Of a stretch of 51,106 nucleotides of DNA, positions 1 through 7,302 are shown piece by piece. Location of the stretch: the NCBI RefSeq assembly GCF_016908555.1, contig NZ_JAFBEE010000020.1:1-51106 (forward strand), given 5' to 3'. Both the position numbers and the translations under genes were made by a program. How positions within the stretch are numbered: position 1 is the stretch's first letter; each line of letters opens with the position of its first letter. The notes under the pieces were generated by a model that saw only the letters and a program-made list of their open reading frames with translations, was not told the origin of the DNA and did not search any database. This stretch comes from Alkaliphilus hydrothermalis (lineage in GTDB: Bacteria; Bacillota; Clostridia; Peptostreptococcales; Natronincolaceae).

Positions 1-89
1 TGCGACAGACCAGCACTCTCGCGTATTATATATACGCCACGACCGCTTATCTGTCTTGTTCCTTGAATCTAACGGCTTTTGAACAGGCT
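1..89. repeat. Palindromic element, type C, copy 1 (cut by window start)
   Basis: This is the right part of a roughly 120-bp imperfect palindrome, truncated by the window edge. It has a central palindrome GCGTATTATATATACGC, flanking arms GACAGACCAGC and GCTTATCTGTC that pair except at two positions, a conserved right linker TTCCTTGAATCTA, and the outer arm CGGCTTTTGAACAGGCT. It is repeated almost exactly 122 bp further on and belongs to the same family as the elements at 50661-51106. Confidence 0.85.
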
Positions 90-211
90 ACAGCATTGAA
101 AAGCCATCATCTTCTGCGTCACTGCGACAGACCAGCACTCTCGCGTATTATATATACGCCACGACCGCTTATCTGTCTTGTTCCTTGAATCTAACGGCTT
201 TTGAACAGGCT
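90..211. repeat. Palindromic element, type C, copy 2
   Basis: This is a complete copy. The left outer arm ATTGAAAAGCC (from about 95) pairs with GGCTTTTGAA near the right end. The left linker CTTCTGCGTCA, the inner arm GACAGACCAGC, the core GCGTATTATATATACGC, the arm GCTTATCTGTC and the linker TTCCTTGAATCTA follow. The core and arms are identical to copy 1, so the array is a tandem with a 122-bp period. No coding sequence is present. Confidence 0.85.
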
Positions 212-241
212 ACAGCAATTTGAGTATTTTCCTTAGTATAG

Positions 242-270
242 TTGACAAAATACTGGAAATCATAATATAT
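242..270 (+). promoter_or_regulatory. Sigma-A type promoter for the mutS2-like leader
   Basis: A consensus TTGACA lies at 242-247. An A/T-rich -10 region (TAATAT at 263-268, or ATATAT at 265-270) follows at 15-17 bp. Transcription starting near 277 would give a leader of roughly 410 nt before the MutS2-like gene. Confidence 0.5.
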
Positions 271-315
271 TGAAATGGAAAGTATTAAAATTTTAAAACA
301 AAGGGAGTTTGTTTT

Positions 316-342
316 ATGTTAGAGGTCGTTCTTAACAAGTAA
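316..342 (+). CDS. 8-codon upstream ORF (putative leader peptide MLEVVLNK)
   Basis: ATG at 316 is preceded by AAGGGAG at 301-307 with 8 nt spacing, a proper ribosome site, and the frame closes with TAA at 340-342 after eight codons. The last codons (GTT CTT AAC AA, 328-338) form the left arm of a long downstream hairpin, so a ribosome halted here would open that hairpin. Leader peptides of this kind precede erm, cat and several ABC-F genes in Firmicutes. The peptide itself matches nothing I recognise. Two further tiny frames (388-408 and 404-433) lack ribosome sites. Confidence 0.45.
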   Translation: MLEVVLNK

Positions 343-448
343 TTGAATAGTAGAAGGAAAAAAAGTGAAAGTAGTAGTTTTTTGTTATGCACAAAAATAT
401 CCTATGAAAACTTTTGACTTTAGTTTCTTCTAGTAAATTGTTAAGAAC
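328..448 (+). promoter_or_regulatory. Long imperfect hairpin in the leader (attenuator arm or MITE-like palindrome)
   Basis: A perfect 11-bp inverted repeat, GTTCTTAACAA at 328-338 and TTGTTAAGAAC at 438-448, encloses a second imperfect pairing of a TAGAAGGAAA-type strand (about 350-372) with ACTTTAGTTTCTTCTA (about 417-432). The left end coincides with the last codons of the 8-codon upstream ORF. The right strand continues into AACACAGG (444-451), which could alternatively pair with CCGTGTT of the next terminator. A decayed miniature transposon is the main alternative reading. Confidence 0.6.
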
Positions 449-474
449 ACAGGGCCAAAATACATTAAAAATAT

Positions 475-497
475 GCCGTGTTAATCACGGTTTTTTT
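475..497 (+). terminator. Leader terminator T1
   Basis: CCGTG (476-480) pairs with CACGG (486-490) and is followed by seven T. It is a short but well-formed intrinsic terminator lying about 190 bp upstream of the gene it would silence. It may also terminate a transcript from upstream. Confidence 0.6.
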
Positions 498-505
498 ATG
501 TTGAT

Positions 506-566
506 ATAATGGCAATTAATTCCAAAAGAATTACTTAATTCAATTGATAGGGATTAATGCCATTAT
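506..566 (+). promoter_or_regulatory. Inverted repeat in the mutS2-like leader
   Basis: ATAATGGCAATTAAT at 506-520 pairs with ATTAATGCCATTAT at 553-566, with one bulged base. No T-run follows, so it is not a terminator itself. A smaller pair, GACTAC (582-587) and GTAGTC (600-605), follows. Together they suggest a multi-hairpin regulatory leader. Confidence 0.5.
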
Positions 567-609
567 AAACTAACTTTTGATGACTACTTTGATATAACTG
601 TAGTCCCTC

Positions 610-648
610 GGCCGTAGGTGAAACTGTGTGTTCATTTACGGCCTTTTT
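610..648 (+). terminator. Leader terminator T2 just upstream of the mutS2-like gene
   Basis: GGCCGTA (610-616) pairs with TACGGCC (637-643), with further pairing of GTGAA and TTCA inside, then five T. It ends 42 bp before the start codon at 691, so expression of the gene requires read-through or an internal start. Confidence 0.7.
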
Positions 649-690
649 GTGTCCAATTTTAATAATAAATATAGAGGAGGATTTTTAGTA

Positions 691-2661
691 ATGAATAAAA
701 CAGCACTAGAACTATTGGAATTTAACAAAATAAAGGAAATGTTAGGAGAATATACCCTATCAAATAGGGGAAAAGAAATGGTGGAAAAACTACAGCCTGA
801 AATGGAGCTTTCAATCATTAGAACTGCCCTTAGGGAAACATCAGAAGCCAAATTTATATTAGGAGGAAGAGGTTCTGTACCCCTCCATAGTTTGAAGGGA
901 GTAGACCAAGGATATGAGAAATTGGGTAAGGGGATGGTCCTCAGACCAGATGAATTTTCAGCCCTATGGGATTTCTTAGACAATTGTATCAGGATGAAAA
1001 TCTTTATGCTTAACCTAAAGGAGACTGCTCCTTTAATCACCAGCTATGGAGCTTCCCTCTATCAGTTGGAGGATTTAATGGAGGAAATTGAAAGGTGTAT
1101 TCGACACAATAGAGTAGCTGACAAGGCATCCTCTACCCTTGGAAAAATCAGAAAAAGAATGGCAATTGTAGAGGAACGAATCAAAAGTAAAATTGAGGGA
1201 CTATTAAGGTCTATGGGAGCTCAAGAATTCCTACAGGAGCAGGTCATCTCCACTAGAGAAGGTCGATATGTACTACCTGTTAAGAAGGAGCATCTAAGAA
1301 GTCTTCAGGGGGAAGTACTGGACCGTTCCAACAGTGGTTCCACTGTATTTATCGAACCACAGGAGGTGAAAAAACTCCAAAATGAGTTAAATCAGTTAAA
1401 AATTGAAGAAGAACAGGAGGAGTACAAGATTCTATCCTTATTGACAGGTCTAGCGGAGGGATATCAAAGAGAAATCAGTATCAATATGGAAGTCATGGTG
1501 AACTATGACTTTATCTTTGCAAAAGCGAAATTGGGCCGTCAAATACAGGGCAGCAATGTCAACTTGAATAATGAGAAATACATCAACATTCGAGGGGGAA
1601 AGCATCCTTTAATCGGTTCTAATGCCGTACCCTTAGATTTTACAATAGGAAAAAATTATAGGGGGCTGGTGATTACAGGTCCCAATACTGGTGGAAAAAC
1701 TGTAGCCCTAAAGACTGTTGGACTACTAACCATTATGGTACAGTCTGGACTATTAGTACCTGTAGAGGAAGGCAGCGAATTTGCAATATTCGAGGATGTT
1801 TTGGTGGATATTGGGGATGGTCAAAGTATAGAACAATCCTTAAGTACCTTCTCCTCCCACCTAAAGAATTTAATCTTTATATTAAATGAAGTTTCTCCAA
1901 GGACTTTAGTATTAGTGGATGAATTGGGGGCTGGAACAGACCCAGGTGAAGGGATGGGATTGGCAACTGCCATCCTAGAAGAGTTATATCAAAAGGGTGC
2001 CACCATCCTAGCCACCACCCATTATAGTGAGATAAAGACCTTTGCTGTCCAACATGATGGATTTATTAACGGCTGTATGGAGTTTGATATTAACACCCTA
2101 AAACCTTTGTATCAGCTAAAAATCGGTAAGGCAGGGGAAAGTAATGGCTTCTTGATTGCCTTGAGGCTGGGAATGAGGCCTTCTTTAATAGAAAGGGCCC
2201 ATGAAATCACTTATAAAGAAAGTAAAGATTATCAGGATATGATAAGTCAATTGGAGGAAATATCAAAACCCCAAAAGGAGGATGTAAAGGAAAAGGATCA
2301 GAAAAGAGAAACCACCGCTACAACAATAGAAAAACATAAGGAGATATACAAAAAAACAGAGAAGAAAACTAAGCAAATGGAGATTGCAAATAAATTTAAA
2401 ATAGGTGACTGTGTCCATATTAGTACACTAGATAGAACTGGAATCGTCTGTGAATTGGCAAATCAAAAAGGGGATGTTGGGGTTATGGTGATGAAGAAAA
2501 AGCTGAAAATCAACCATAAAAGATTAACCCTATATATCGATCAAGAGGAACTTTACCCAGAAAACTATGATTTTGATATTATCTTTGAAAGTAAAGAAAA
2601 TCGTAAAAACAAGAAAATTATCAGTAGAAAATTATCCAAGGGTGTTCAAGTAGAATGTTAA
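691..2661 (+). CDS. MutS2-like ATPase without Smr domain
   Basis: The protein has 656 aa, starting at ATG 691 (MNKTALELLEF) behind GAGGAGG; an upstream in-frame ATG at 628 lies inside a terminator hairpin and is unlikely. It shows the MutS2 core and clamp helices (about 1-310), the P-loop GPNTGGKT near residue 330, Walker B LVLVDELGAGTDPGEG near 407, and ATTHYSEIK near 450. A basic coiled segment (about 510-570) and a KOW-like region, FKIGDCVHISTLDRTG, follow. Ordinary MutS2 is about 780 aa and ends in an Smr endonuclease domain; here the protein ends just after the KOW-like part, so the nuclease is absent. MutS2 proteins act on branched DNA and, in Bacillus, on collided ribosomes. Which role applies here is open. 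The gene stands alone behind an attenuator-like leader. Confidence 0.85.
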   Translation: MNKTALELLEFNKIKEMLGEYTLSNRGKEMVEKLQPEMELSIIRTALRETSEAKFILGGRGSVPLHSLKGVDQGYEKLGKGMVLRPDEFSALWDFLDNCIRMKIFMLNLKETAPLITSYGASLYQLEDLMEEIERCIRHNRVADKASSTLGKIRKRMAIVEERIKSKIEGLLRSMGAQEFLQEQVISTREGRYVLPVKKEHLRSLQGEVLDRSNSGSTVFIEPQEVKKLQNELNQLKIEEEQEEYKILSLLTGLAEGYQREISINMEVMVNYDFIFAKAKLGRQIQGSNVNLNNEKYINIRGGKHPLIGSNAVPLDFTIGKNYRGLVITGPNTGGKTVALKTVGLLTIMVQSGLLVPVEEGSEFAIFEDVLVDIGDGQSIEQSLSTFSSHLKNLIFILNEVSPRTLVLVDELGAGTDPGEGMGLATAILEELYQKGATILATTHYSEIKTFAVQHDGFINGCMEFDINTLKPLYQLKIGKAGESNGFLIALRLGMRPSLIERAHEITYKESKDYQDMISQLEEISKPQKEDVKEKDQKRETTATTIEKHKEIYKKTEKKTKQMEIANKFKIGDCVHISTLDRTGIVCELANQKGDVGVMVMKKKLKINHKRLTLYIDQEELYPENYDFDIIFESKENRKNKKIISRKLSKGVQVEC

Positions 2662-2731
2662 GGACGAGATTATACAATGAAAGTGGTAGCTTTTGTAAAC
2701 CCAGAGATGGAGGCTCAGCAGCTCATAATGA

Positions 2732-3661
2732 TTAGTCTTTGATCATCAGATTAGCTGCTGTAACAAGTAAACTCCTAAAGGGCAGTATTAGAAGGGTTAT
2801 AATAACATTAAATAAGCTATGGGCATGGGCGATTTGCCGAGCAGGGTTGTAGGGGGCCAGCAGAAGGGCAAAGCGGCATAGATAGCTAATAAAGGGAAAC
2901 AGTAGGATGACCCCTAGTAAATTGAATAATAAGTGAATACAGGCTGTTCTTTTGGCTACAGAACTTAGATTGGCACTGGCGATGATGGTAGTGACACAGG
3001 TACCGATATTCTGCCCAAAAAGAATAGGGACAGCAGAAAATATATTTAAAGTATGATTATAGGCTAAGGATTGTAAAATAGCAATCCCTGTACTGCTGCT
3101 TTGAATAATAGCCGTGACACAAAAGCCCATAAGGACTCCAAAGATAGGGGTATCCCCTAACTCTGCCAGTATTTCTTGAAAACGCATATATTCTTGAAGG
3201 GGGGCTAAACCATTTCCAAGAATATTCATACCAATAAAGATGAGGCTTAGTCCTGTCATGACCTCTCCTAAAAGGCGGAGCTTTCTTTTACCCTCCGTCA
3301 TGGACAGGAGAACTCCTGTAATCAATAATAGGGGGGCAAATTGCCCTATTTGAAAGGCGATCAATTGAGCAGTAATAGTAGTGCCGATATTTGCCCCCAT
3401 AATCATAGGAACGACTTGAGGAAGGGTCAATAGACCTGCCTCCACCAGTCCAACTAAAAGTACTGTAGTACCACTGCTGGATTGTATCAACATGGTGACA
3501 AATGTACCTATGAGTAATCCTATAATAGGATGAATTTTTGCATTTTGAATCTTATGTTTTAACCTTCCAGAAGTTAGGGACTTTAGACCATTCGTTAAAA
3601 ATCTCATTCCGATTAAAAAGATTCCTAGACCACAGGCTACCCCCAATACAATTGTAAACAT
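2732..3661 (-). CDS. Na+/phosphate cotransporter family membrane protein (short form)
   Basis: The protein has 309 aa. ATG at 3661 is chosen because AGGAGG (3670-3675) lies 8 nt upstream; the GTG at 3670 touches that ribosome site. It has two inverted copies of the PF02690 Na/Pi repeat, each with the diagnostic QSSS motif (QSSSGTT in the first half, QSSSTGI in the second) and GANIGTT / GQNIGTC partners. About eight hydrophobic segments are visible. It lacks the C-terminal PhoU-like domain of the 500-600 aa NptA proteins and resembles the short Bacillus YqeW type. The substrate is probably phosphate with sodium, but some short members remain untested. It converges on the MutS2-like gene and diverges from pdaB. 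Confidence 0.85.
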   Translation of the reverse strand: MFTIVLGVACGLGIFLIGMRFLTNGLKSLTSGRLKHKIQNAKIHPIIGLLIGTFVTMLIQSSSGTTVLLVGLVEAGLLTLPQVVPMIMGANIGTTITAQLIAFQIGQFAPLLLITGVLLSMTEGKRKLRLLGEVMTGLSLIFIGMNILGNGLAPLQEYMRFQEILAELGDTPIFGVLMGFCVTAIIQSSSTGIAILQSLAYNHTLNIFSAVPILFGQNIGTCVTTIIASANLSSVAKRTACIHLLFNLLGVILLFPFISYLCRFALLLAPYNPARQIAHAHSLFNVIITLLILPFRSLLVTAANLMIKD

Positions 3662-3718
3662 AGCAAGCACCTCCTGATAAAATATATAAGAGAAGAGGTG
3701 ATGATATGCAATGTTAAA

Positions 3719-3747
3719 GTCATATTTCTCCGTTCCTCGAATAAACT
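3719..3747 (+). promoter_or_regulatory. Putative sigma-E (sporulation) promoter of pdaB
   Basis: GTCATATT at 3719-3726 matches the sigma-E -35 consensus exactly. AATAAACT at 3740-3747 is a partial match (5 of 8) to the -10 element after 13 bp. In Bacillus, pdaB is a sigma-E gene, which fits. Confidence 0.4.
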
Positions 3748-3780
3748 GTAATAGAAGAATTACAGGACAGGGGGAGGACT

Positions 3781-4551
3781 ATGAGGGTTTTAGTCATTCA
3801 AAAAAAGAGTTTTATTATAAGTATTATAGTGTTGGCTTTAATAGTCAGTATAATAGCCTATATTGGAGGTGTCGGTGGAGAGGCGATAGGCGTTTTTTCG
3901 CCCCAAAGGAGACTACCTATTTATAGTGTAGAAACACAGGATAAAAAGATTGCCATTAGCTTTGATGCGGCATGGGGGGATGAATATACAGACGATATAT
4001 TAGATACCCTAGATAAATACAATGTCAAAACAACCTTTTTTTTAGTGGGTTTTTGGGTTGATAAATATCCAGATTGGGTTAAAAATTTCAGTGAAAAGGG
4101 ACATGAGGTAGGAAATCATTCTTCTACCCATCCCCATATGTCGAAGCTGACTAAGGAACAAATTCAAAAAGAGTTACAGGACACTGGAGATAAAATAAAA
4201 GCTATTACTGGAGTGCAACCAACAGTATTTAGACCACCCTTTGGTGACTATAACAATTTATTAATCGAAACCGCAGAAGAATTAGGCTACTATACAATTC
4301 AATGGGATGTAGATTCTTTAGATTGGAAGGAAATGGGTGTTAAACCTGTGGTGGATCGAGTAACTAGGAATGTTAAGCCTGGTTCCATAGTGTTATTCCA
4401 TAATAATGCTAAGTATGTGGCGGAGTTCTTACCTCAGATATTAGAAAGATTGCAGGAAATGGGATACGAGATTGTTCCAATTTCGGATTTGATTATGAAG
4501 GAGGATTTCTCTATGGATCCATCCGGTCGCCAACAAAAGAATAGCAATTAA
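3781..4551 (+). CDS. pdaB: Polysaccharide deacetylase, PdaB family
   Basis: The protein has 256 aa with start ATG 3781 after GGGGGAGG. A single membrane anchor (about residues 10-32) is followed by a NodB-homology domain. Visible motifs are FDAAWGDEYT near 61 (motif 1), HSSTHPH near 118 (the metal-binding HxxxH), RPPFGDYN near 150, WDVDSLDW, and the closing LFHN motif. The FDAAWG variant of motif 1 is typical of the PdaB/YbaN sporulation family rather than of chitin deacetylases. The family acts outside the membrane on peptidoglycan or related glycans and is needed for late stages of sporulation in Bacillus, although the exact substrate is unsettled. It is monocistronic, with a terminator at 4590. 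Confidence 0.85.
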   Translation: MRVLVIQKKSFIISIIVLALIVSIIAYIGGVGGEAIGVFSPQRRLPIYSVETQDKKIAISFDAAWGDEYTDDILDTLDKYNVKTTFFLVGFWVDKYPDWVKNFSEKGHEVGNHSSTHPHMSKLTKEQIQKELQDTGDKIKAITGVQPTVFRPPFGDYNNLLIETAEELGYYTIQWDVDSLDWKEMGVKPVVDRVTRNVKPGSIVLFHNNAKYVAEFLPQILERLQEMGYEIVPISDLIMKEDFSMDPSGRQQKNSN

Positions 4552-4589
4552 TATTGCAGTAGAGCTTATTGACCTTGTCAACAATCCCA

Positions 4590-4616
4590 GACTCCTAAAT
4601 AGAGGAGTCTTTTTTG
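4590..4616 (+). terminator. Terminator after pdaB
   Basis: GACTCCT (4590-4596) and AGGAGTC (4603-4609) form a 7-bp stem, followed by seven T. Confidence 0.85.
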
Positions 4617-4778
4617 TGAAAAAAAATTAAAAAAATCGTGGTGCTTTGACGAAATTTGAATACTGATAATATAGGTCAAAACCACCATTCACACGTCCCC
4701 AATGAATAGTTTTTGGTGACATAATACACACTAATAAATACGACAGGATGAACATTCATGGAGTGAGGAGATGAGGGA

Positions 4779-6266
4779 ATGATTATTGATGGTCTAAGAA
4801 TAAAAGGTGTTACCTGCGATTCGAGAAAGGTAAAAGAGGGCTATGCTTTTGTTGCTATTACAGGTGAAAAACAGGATGGTAATAAGTATATTGAAGATGC
4901 CATAAATAACGGAGCAATCATAATTTATACCGAAAGAAAGATGAAGCTAGAAAAAGTCAAAGTAGTTCAAGTAGAGGATGCTCGAATCAAACTGGCGGAA
5001 CTATGCAATCAATTTTATCAATACCCAGCAGAAAAGCTGAAGGTAATAGGTGTGACTGGAACCAATGGAAAAACCACTACTACCCATTTGATTTATGAGA
5101 CACTGAAAAAAGCTGGGGTTTCAGTAGGAATTATTGGAACCTTAAATATTAGAATCAATGATATTATTTATGAAACAAATTTAACTACTCCCATAGCGGA
5201 GGATGTGTGTAGATATTTAGCAATGATGGTGGAGCAAAATGTGGAGGTTGTGGTGATGGAGGTATCTTCCCATGGGCTAAAAAATCATCGGGTGCATGGT
5301 ATCAAATTTGATGTAGCTATTCATACAAATATTGAAAAGGATCACATGAACTTTCATAAAACCTTTGATGATTATTTAAAAACTAAGAAGAAGCTATTTG
5401 ATCAATTAGCGCCAGGTAAAATGGCTATTATCAACTTCGACGATGTCAATAGCTTAAGATTATTAGAAGACAATGACCACATAATGGTAATCACCTATGG
5501 ATTAAATACAAAGAGCACCATAACTGCCTCAAGTATCGACTGTGATTGTAACATATCCTTTAACTACTGTATGCAAAGGGGGATTACTACCTTATCGGGG
5601 GTAGAGTTGGACCCCTTCGAATATCCTGTGGATGTAAAATTACTGGGAAAGCATAATGTTTATAATTCTTTAGCTGCCATCACCTGCTGTCTTATGTTGG
5701 ACGTGTCTATTGATGACATCGCAAAAGCATTGGAGGATTTTAAGAGTTTAGCTAGAAGGATGGAGGTCATCTATCAAAAAGAATATACAGTAATTGATGA
5801 TTTTTGTCACAACCCAGCCAGCTATCAGGCGGTTTTGGAGAGTATTCAAAGCATGCAATATAAAAACCTCTATATAATTAATGCCATCAGGGGCAATAGA
5901 GGGGAAGAAGTTAACAAAGATAATGCAGAGGTTTTAGCCCAATGGGCAGCATTGTTAAAGGCCAAGGAGTTATGTATTACCGCTAGTCGAGATTACTGTG
6001 GTAGAGCAGATAATGTATCTAATACTGAGCGGGATGCTTTTTTAGATGTAATTAATGATTTGGGCATTTCCTACAGGTATGAAGAAAAATTAGAGGATTC
6101 AATTGCTAAGACAATTAAGCAGTTAGAAAAGAATGATTTAATCCTACTATTAGGGTCCCAAGGAATGGATAAAGCAAAAGAACTATTTTTAAAGATGATG
6201 AAGGATCCTGAAATATTTTCGTCTATTGATAATAAAAAAAATGAGCAATGCCAATCCATTCATTAA
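4779..6266 (+). CDS. Mur ligase family protein (MurE-like, substrate uncertain)
   Basis: The protein has 495 aa with ATG 4779 behind GTGAGGAG. It has three-domain Mur ligase architecture: an N-terminal UDP-sugar-type domain, a central ATPase with GVTGTNGKTTTT (about 90-102) and HTNIEKDHMNFH near 186-197, and a C-terminal ligase domain. It looks most like MurE, which adds the third residue to UDP-MurNAc-Ala-Glu. Two marks argue against plain MurE. The usual DYAHTPD is DFCHNPAS (near 341), closer to the HNPA of cyanophycin-synthetase-type ligases, and the meso-DAP-binding DNPR is absent (ITASRDYCGRADN occupies the region). The carbamylated Lys region appears present. It is monocistronic and not in a cell-wall cluster. 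I would call it a MurE paralogue ligating an unknown amino acid or peptide. Confidence 0.75.
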   Translation: MIIDGLRIKGVTCDSRKVKEGYAFVAITGEKQDGNKYIEDAINNGAIIIYTERKMKLEKVKVVQVEDARIKLAELCNQFYQYPAEKLKVIGVTGTNGKTTTTHLIYETLKKAGVSVGIIGTLNIRINDIIYETNLTTPIAEDVCRYLAMMVEQNVEVVVMEVSSHGLKNHRVHGIKFDVAIHTNIEKDHMNFHKTFDDYLKTKKKLFDQLAPGKMAIINFDDVNSLRLLEDNDHIMVITYGLNTKSTITASSIDCDCNISFNYCMQRGITTLSGVELDPFEYPVDVKLLGKHNVYNSLAAITCCLMLDVSIDDIAKALEDFKSLARRMEVIYQKEYTVIDDFCHNPASYQAVLESIQSMQYKNLYIINAIRGNRGEEVNKDNAEVLAQWAALLKAKELCITASRDYCGRADNVSNTERDAFLDVINDLGISYRYEEKLEDSIAKTIKQLEKNDLILLLGSQGMDKAKELFLKMMKDPEIFSSIDNKKNEQCQSIH

Positions 6267-6387
6267 TAGTTAATAGTATAATAAAGTTTTTTCAATAATT
6301 TAAACATAATCGAATCCCTCCCTGAATAAATATGTTTATAGATTAGGATATCTAGTAACATAAGAGTAGAAGGGAGTGTACAGGTTA

Positions 6388-7056
6388 ATGTCAGGACATA
6401 TGATTGATACTAATGTAGTCACTTTAGTAGGGAAAGTCGCAGGTGAAAAGGAGTTTAGTCATGAGATGTATGGTGAGGGTTTCTACAATTATCAAATTGA
6501 AATTCCTCGTTTAAGTGATACCGCAGATTATTTACCTATGACTATTTCAGAAAGATTATTATTTGATTCAAAACTAAATAAAGGTGATACTGTTAAGGTG
6601 GAGGGTCAGTTGAGATCCTACAACAAATTTGCCGATGGAAGCAATCGTTTGGTTTTAACGGTTTTTGCTAGAGATATAGAGGTTTTAGATTCCGAAGAGG
6701 AAATTAAAAACCCTAATCAAATTTATTTAGAAGGTTTTATTTGTAAACCACCTGTTTATAGAGAAACCCCCTTTGGTAGAGAGATTACGGACTTATTAAT
6801 TGCTGTTAATCGTCCCTACAATAAATCTGACTATATTCCATGTATCGCATGGGGAAGAAATGCCAGATTCTCGGCAAAGCTACAGGTAGGGGATCACATC
6901 CGTAGCTGGGGAAGAATTCAAAGTAGAAATTATCAAAAAAAATTACCAGATGGCACCGTATTAAACAAGGTAGCCTATGAAGTATCGATTTCTAAAATGG
7001 AAAATGCAGATGAATCTAATACTGAGGAAACTGCTGTATCAGAAGATATGGAATAG
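6388..7056 (+). CDS. Single-stranded DNA-binding protein with two OB folds
   Basis: The protein is 222 aa from ATG 6388; GAAGGGAG at 6368-6376 sits at workable distance, while GTG 6376 overlaps it. ATG 6400 is also possible. Two consecutive OB-fold modules are visible: residues about 5-105 (TNVVTLVGKV ... VKVEGQLRSY) and about 110-205 (NQIYLEGFICKPP ... HIRSWGRIQSR). The repeated layout 'strand - GKV/GFI - ... - GD - V/W-G-R' is typical of SSB. The tail is acidic but lacks the DDDIPF-like tip by which house-keeping SSB recruits partners, so this is likely an accessory SSB. It has its own terminator at 7081. Confidence 0.75.
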   Translation: MSGHMIDTNVVTLVGKVAGEKEFSHEMYGEGFYNYQIEIPRLSDTADYLPMTISERLLFDSKLNKGDTVKVEGQLRSYNKFADGSNRLVLTVFARDIEVLDSEEEIKNPNQIYLEGFICKPPVYRETPFGREITDLLIAVNRPYNKSDYIPCIAWGRNARFSAKLQVGDHIRSWGRIQSRNYQKKLPDGTVLNKVAYEVSISKMENADESNTEETAVSEDME

Positions 7057-7080
7057 TTAAAAATTTTTTTAAGATGGATT

Positions 7081-7121
7081 CACACCTTTTCTTGTTATCT
7101 TGCAAGGGGAGGTGTGTTTTT
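7081..7121 (+). terminator. Terminator after the double-OB SSB gene
   Basis: CACACC at 7081 pairs with GGTGTG at 7111-7116. The stem is extended to 14 bp by G-T pairs and followed by five T. Confidence 0.85.
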
Positions 7122-7129
7122 ACTATAAT
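7100..7129 (+). promoter_or_regulatory. Putative promoter of the 43-aa membrane peptide
   Basis: TTGCAA at 7100-7105 and a perfect TATAAT at 7124-7129 are separated by 18 bp. The -35 lies inside the terminator of the preceding gene. Confidence 0.45.
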
Positions 7130-7149
7130 AACTATAGGGAGGGGAGATT

Positions 7150-7281
7150 ATGAAGGAATATATAGTGCCGATTACGATACTTTTTGTTATTTTAGTATCA
7201 ATACAATACTCTATTAATAAAGTAATTGTTTTGTTGAAGGAGATAAAAGAAATCTTATTAAAAAAGAACCTAAAGGACTAA
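7150..7281 (+). CDS. 43-aa single-pass membrane peptide, unknown function
   Basis: ATG at 7150 follows AGGGAGGGGAG. The product begins MKEYIVPITILFVILVSIQY, with one membrane helix (about residues 5-22) and a second amphipathic stretch rich in I/L/K up to the lysine-rich end (KKNLKD). The stop codon lies within the loop of a bidirectional terminator. With its own TATAAT upstream, the gene forms a roughly 150-nt transcription unit. The layout (short hydrophobic peptide, lone, strongly terminated) recalls type I toxins or regulatory membrane peptides, but no antisense RNA is evident and I do not recognise the family. The good ribosome site and the promoter make it likely to be real. Confidence 0.55.
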   Translation: MKEYIVPITILFVILVSIQYSINKVIVLLKEIKEILLKKNLKD

Positions 7282-7297
7282 TCCCTTAGGTTCTTTT
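7263..7297. terminator. Bidirectional terminator
   Basis: AAGAACCTAAAGG and CCCTTAGGTTCTT form a stem (12 of 13 paired) with T-rich tails on both strands. It serves the small peptide gene on the plus strand and the GAF gene ending at 7303 on the minus strand. Confidence 0.85.
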
Positions 7298-7302
7298 CTT
7301 TA

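Noticed and set aside
328..448. Insertion sequence or active transposon at the long inverted repeat
   Set aside because: No transposase and no target-site duplication that I can see; kept only as an alternative (decayed MITE) to the attenuator reading.
3711..3926. 71-codon plus-strand frame overlapping the pdaB start
   Set aside because: No ribosome site, and the overlap with pdaB is out of frame; it has the tyrosine/arginine-rich composition of a shadow frame.
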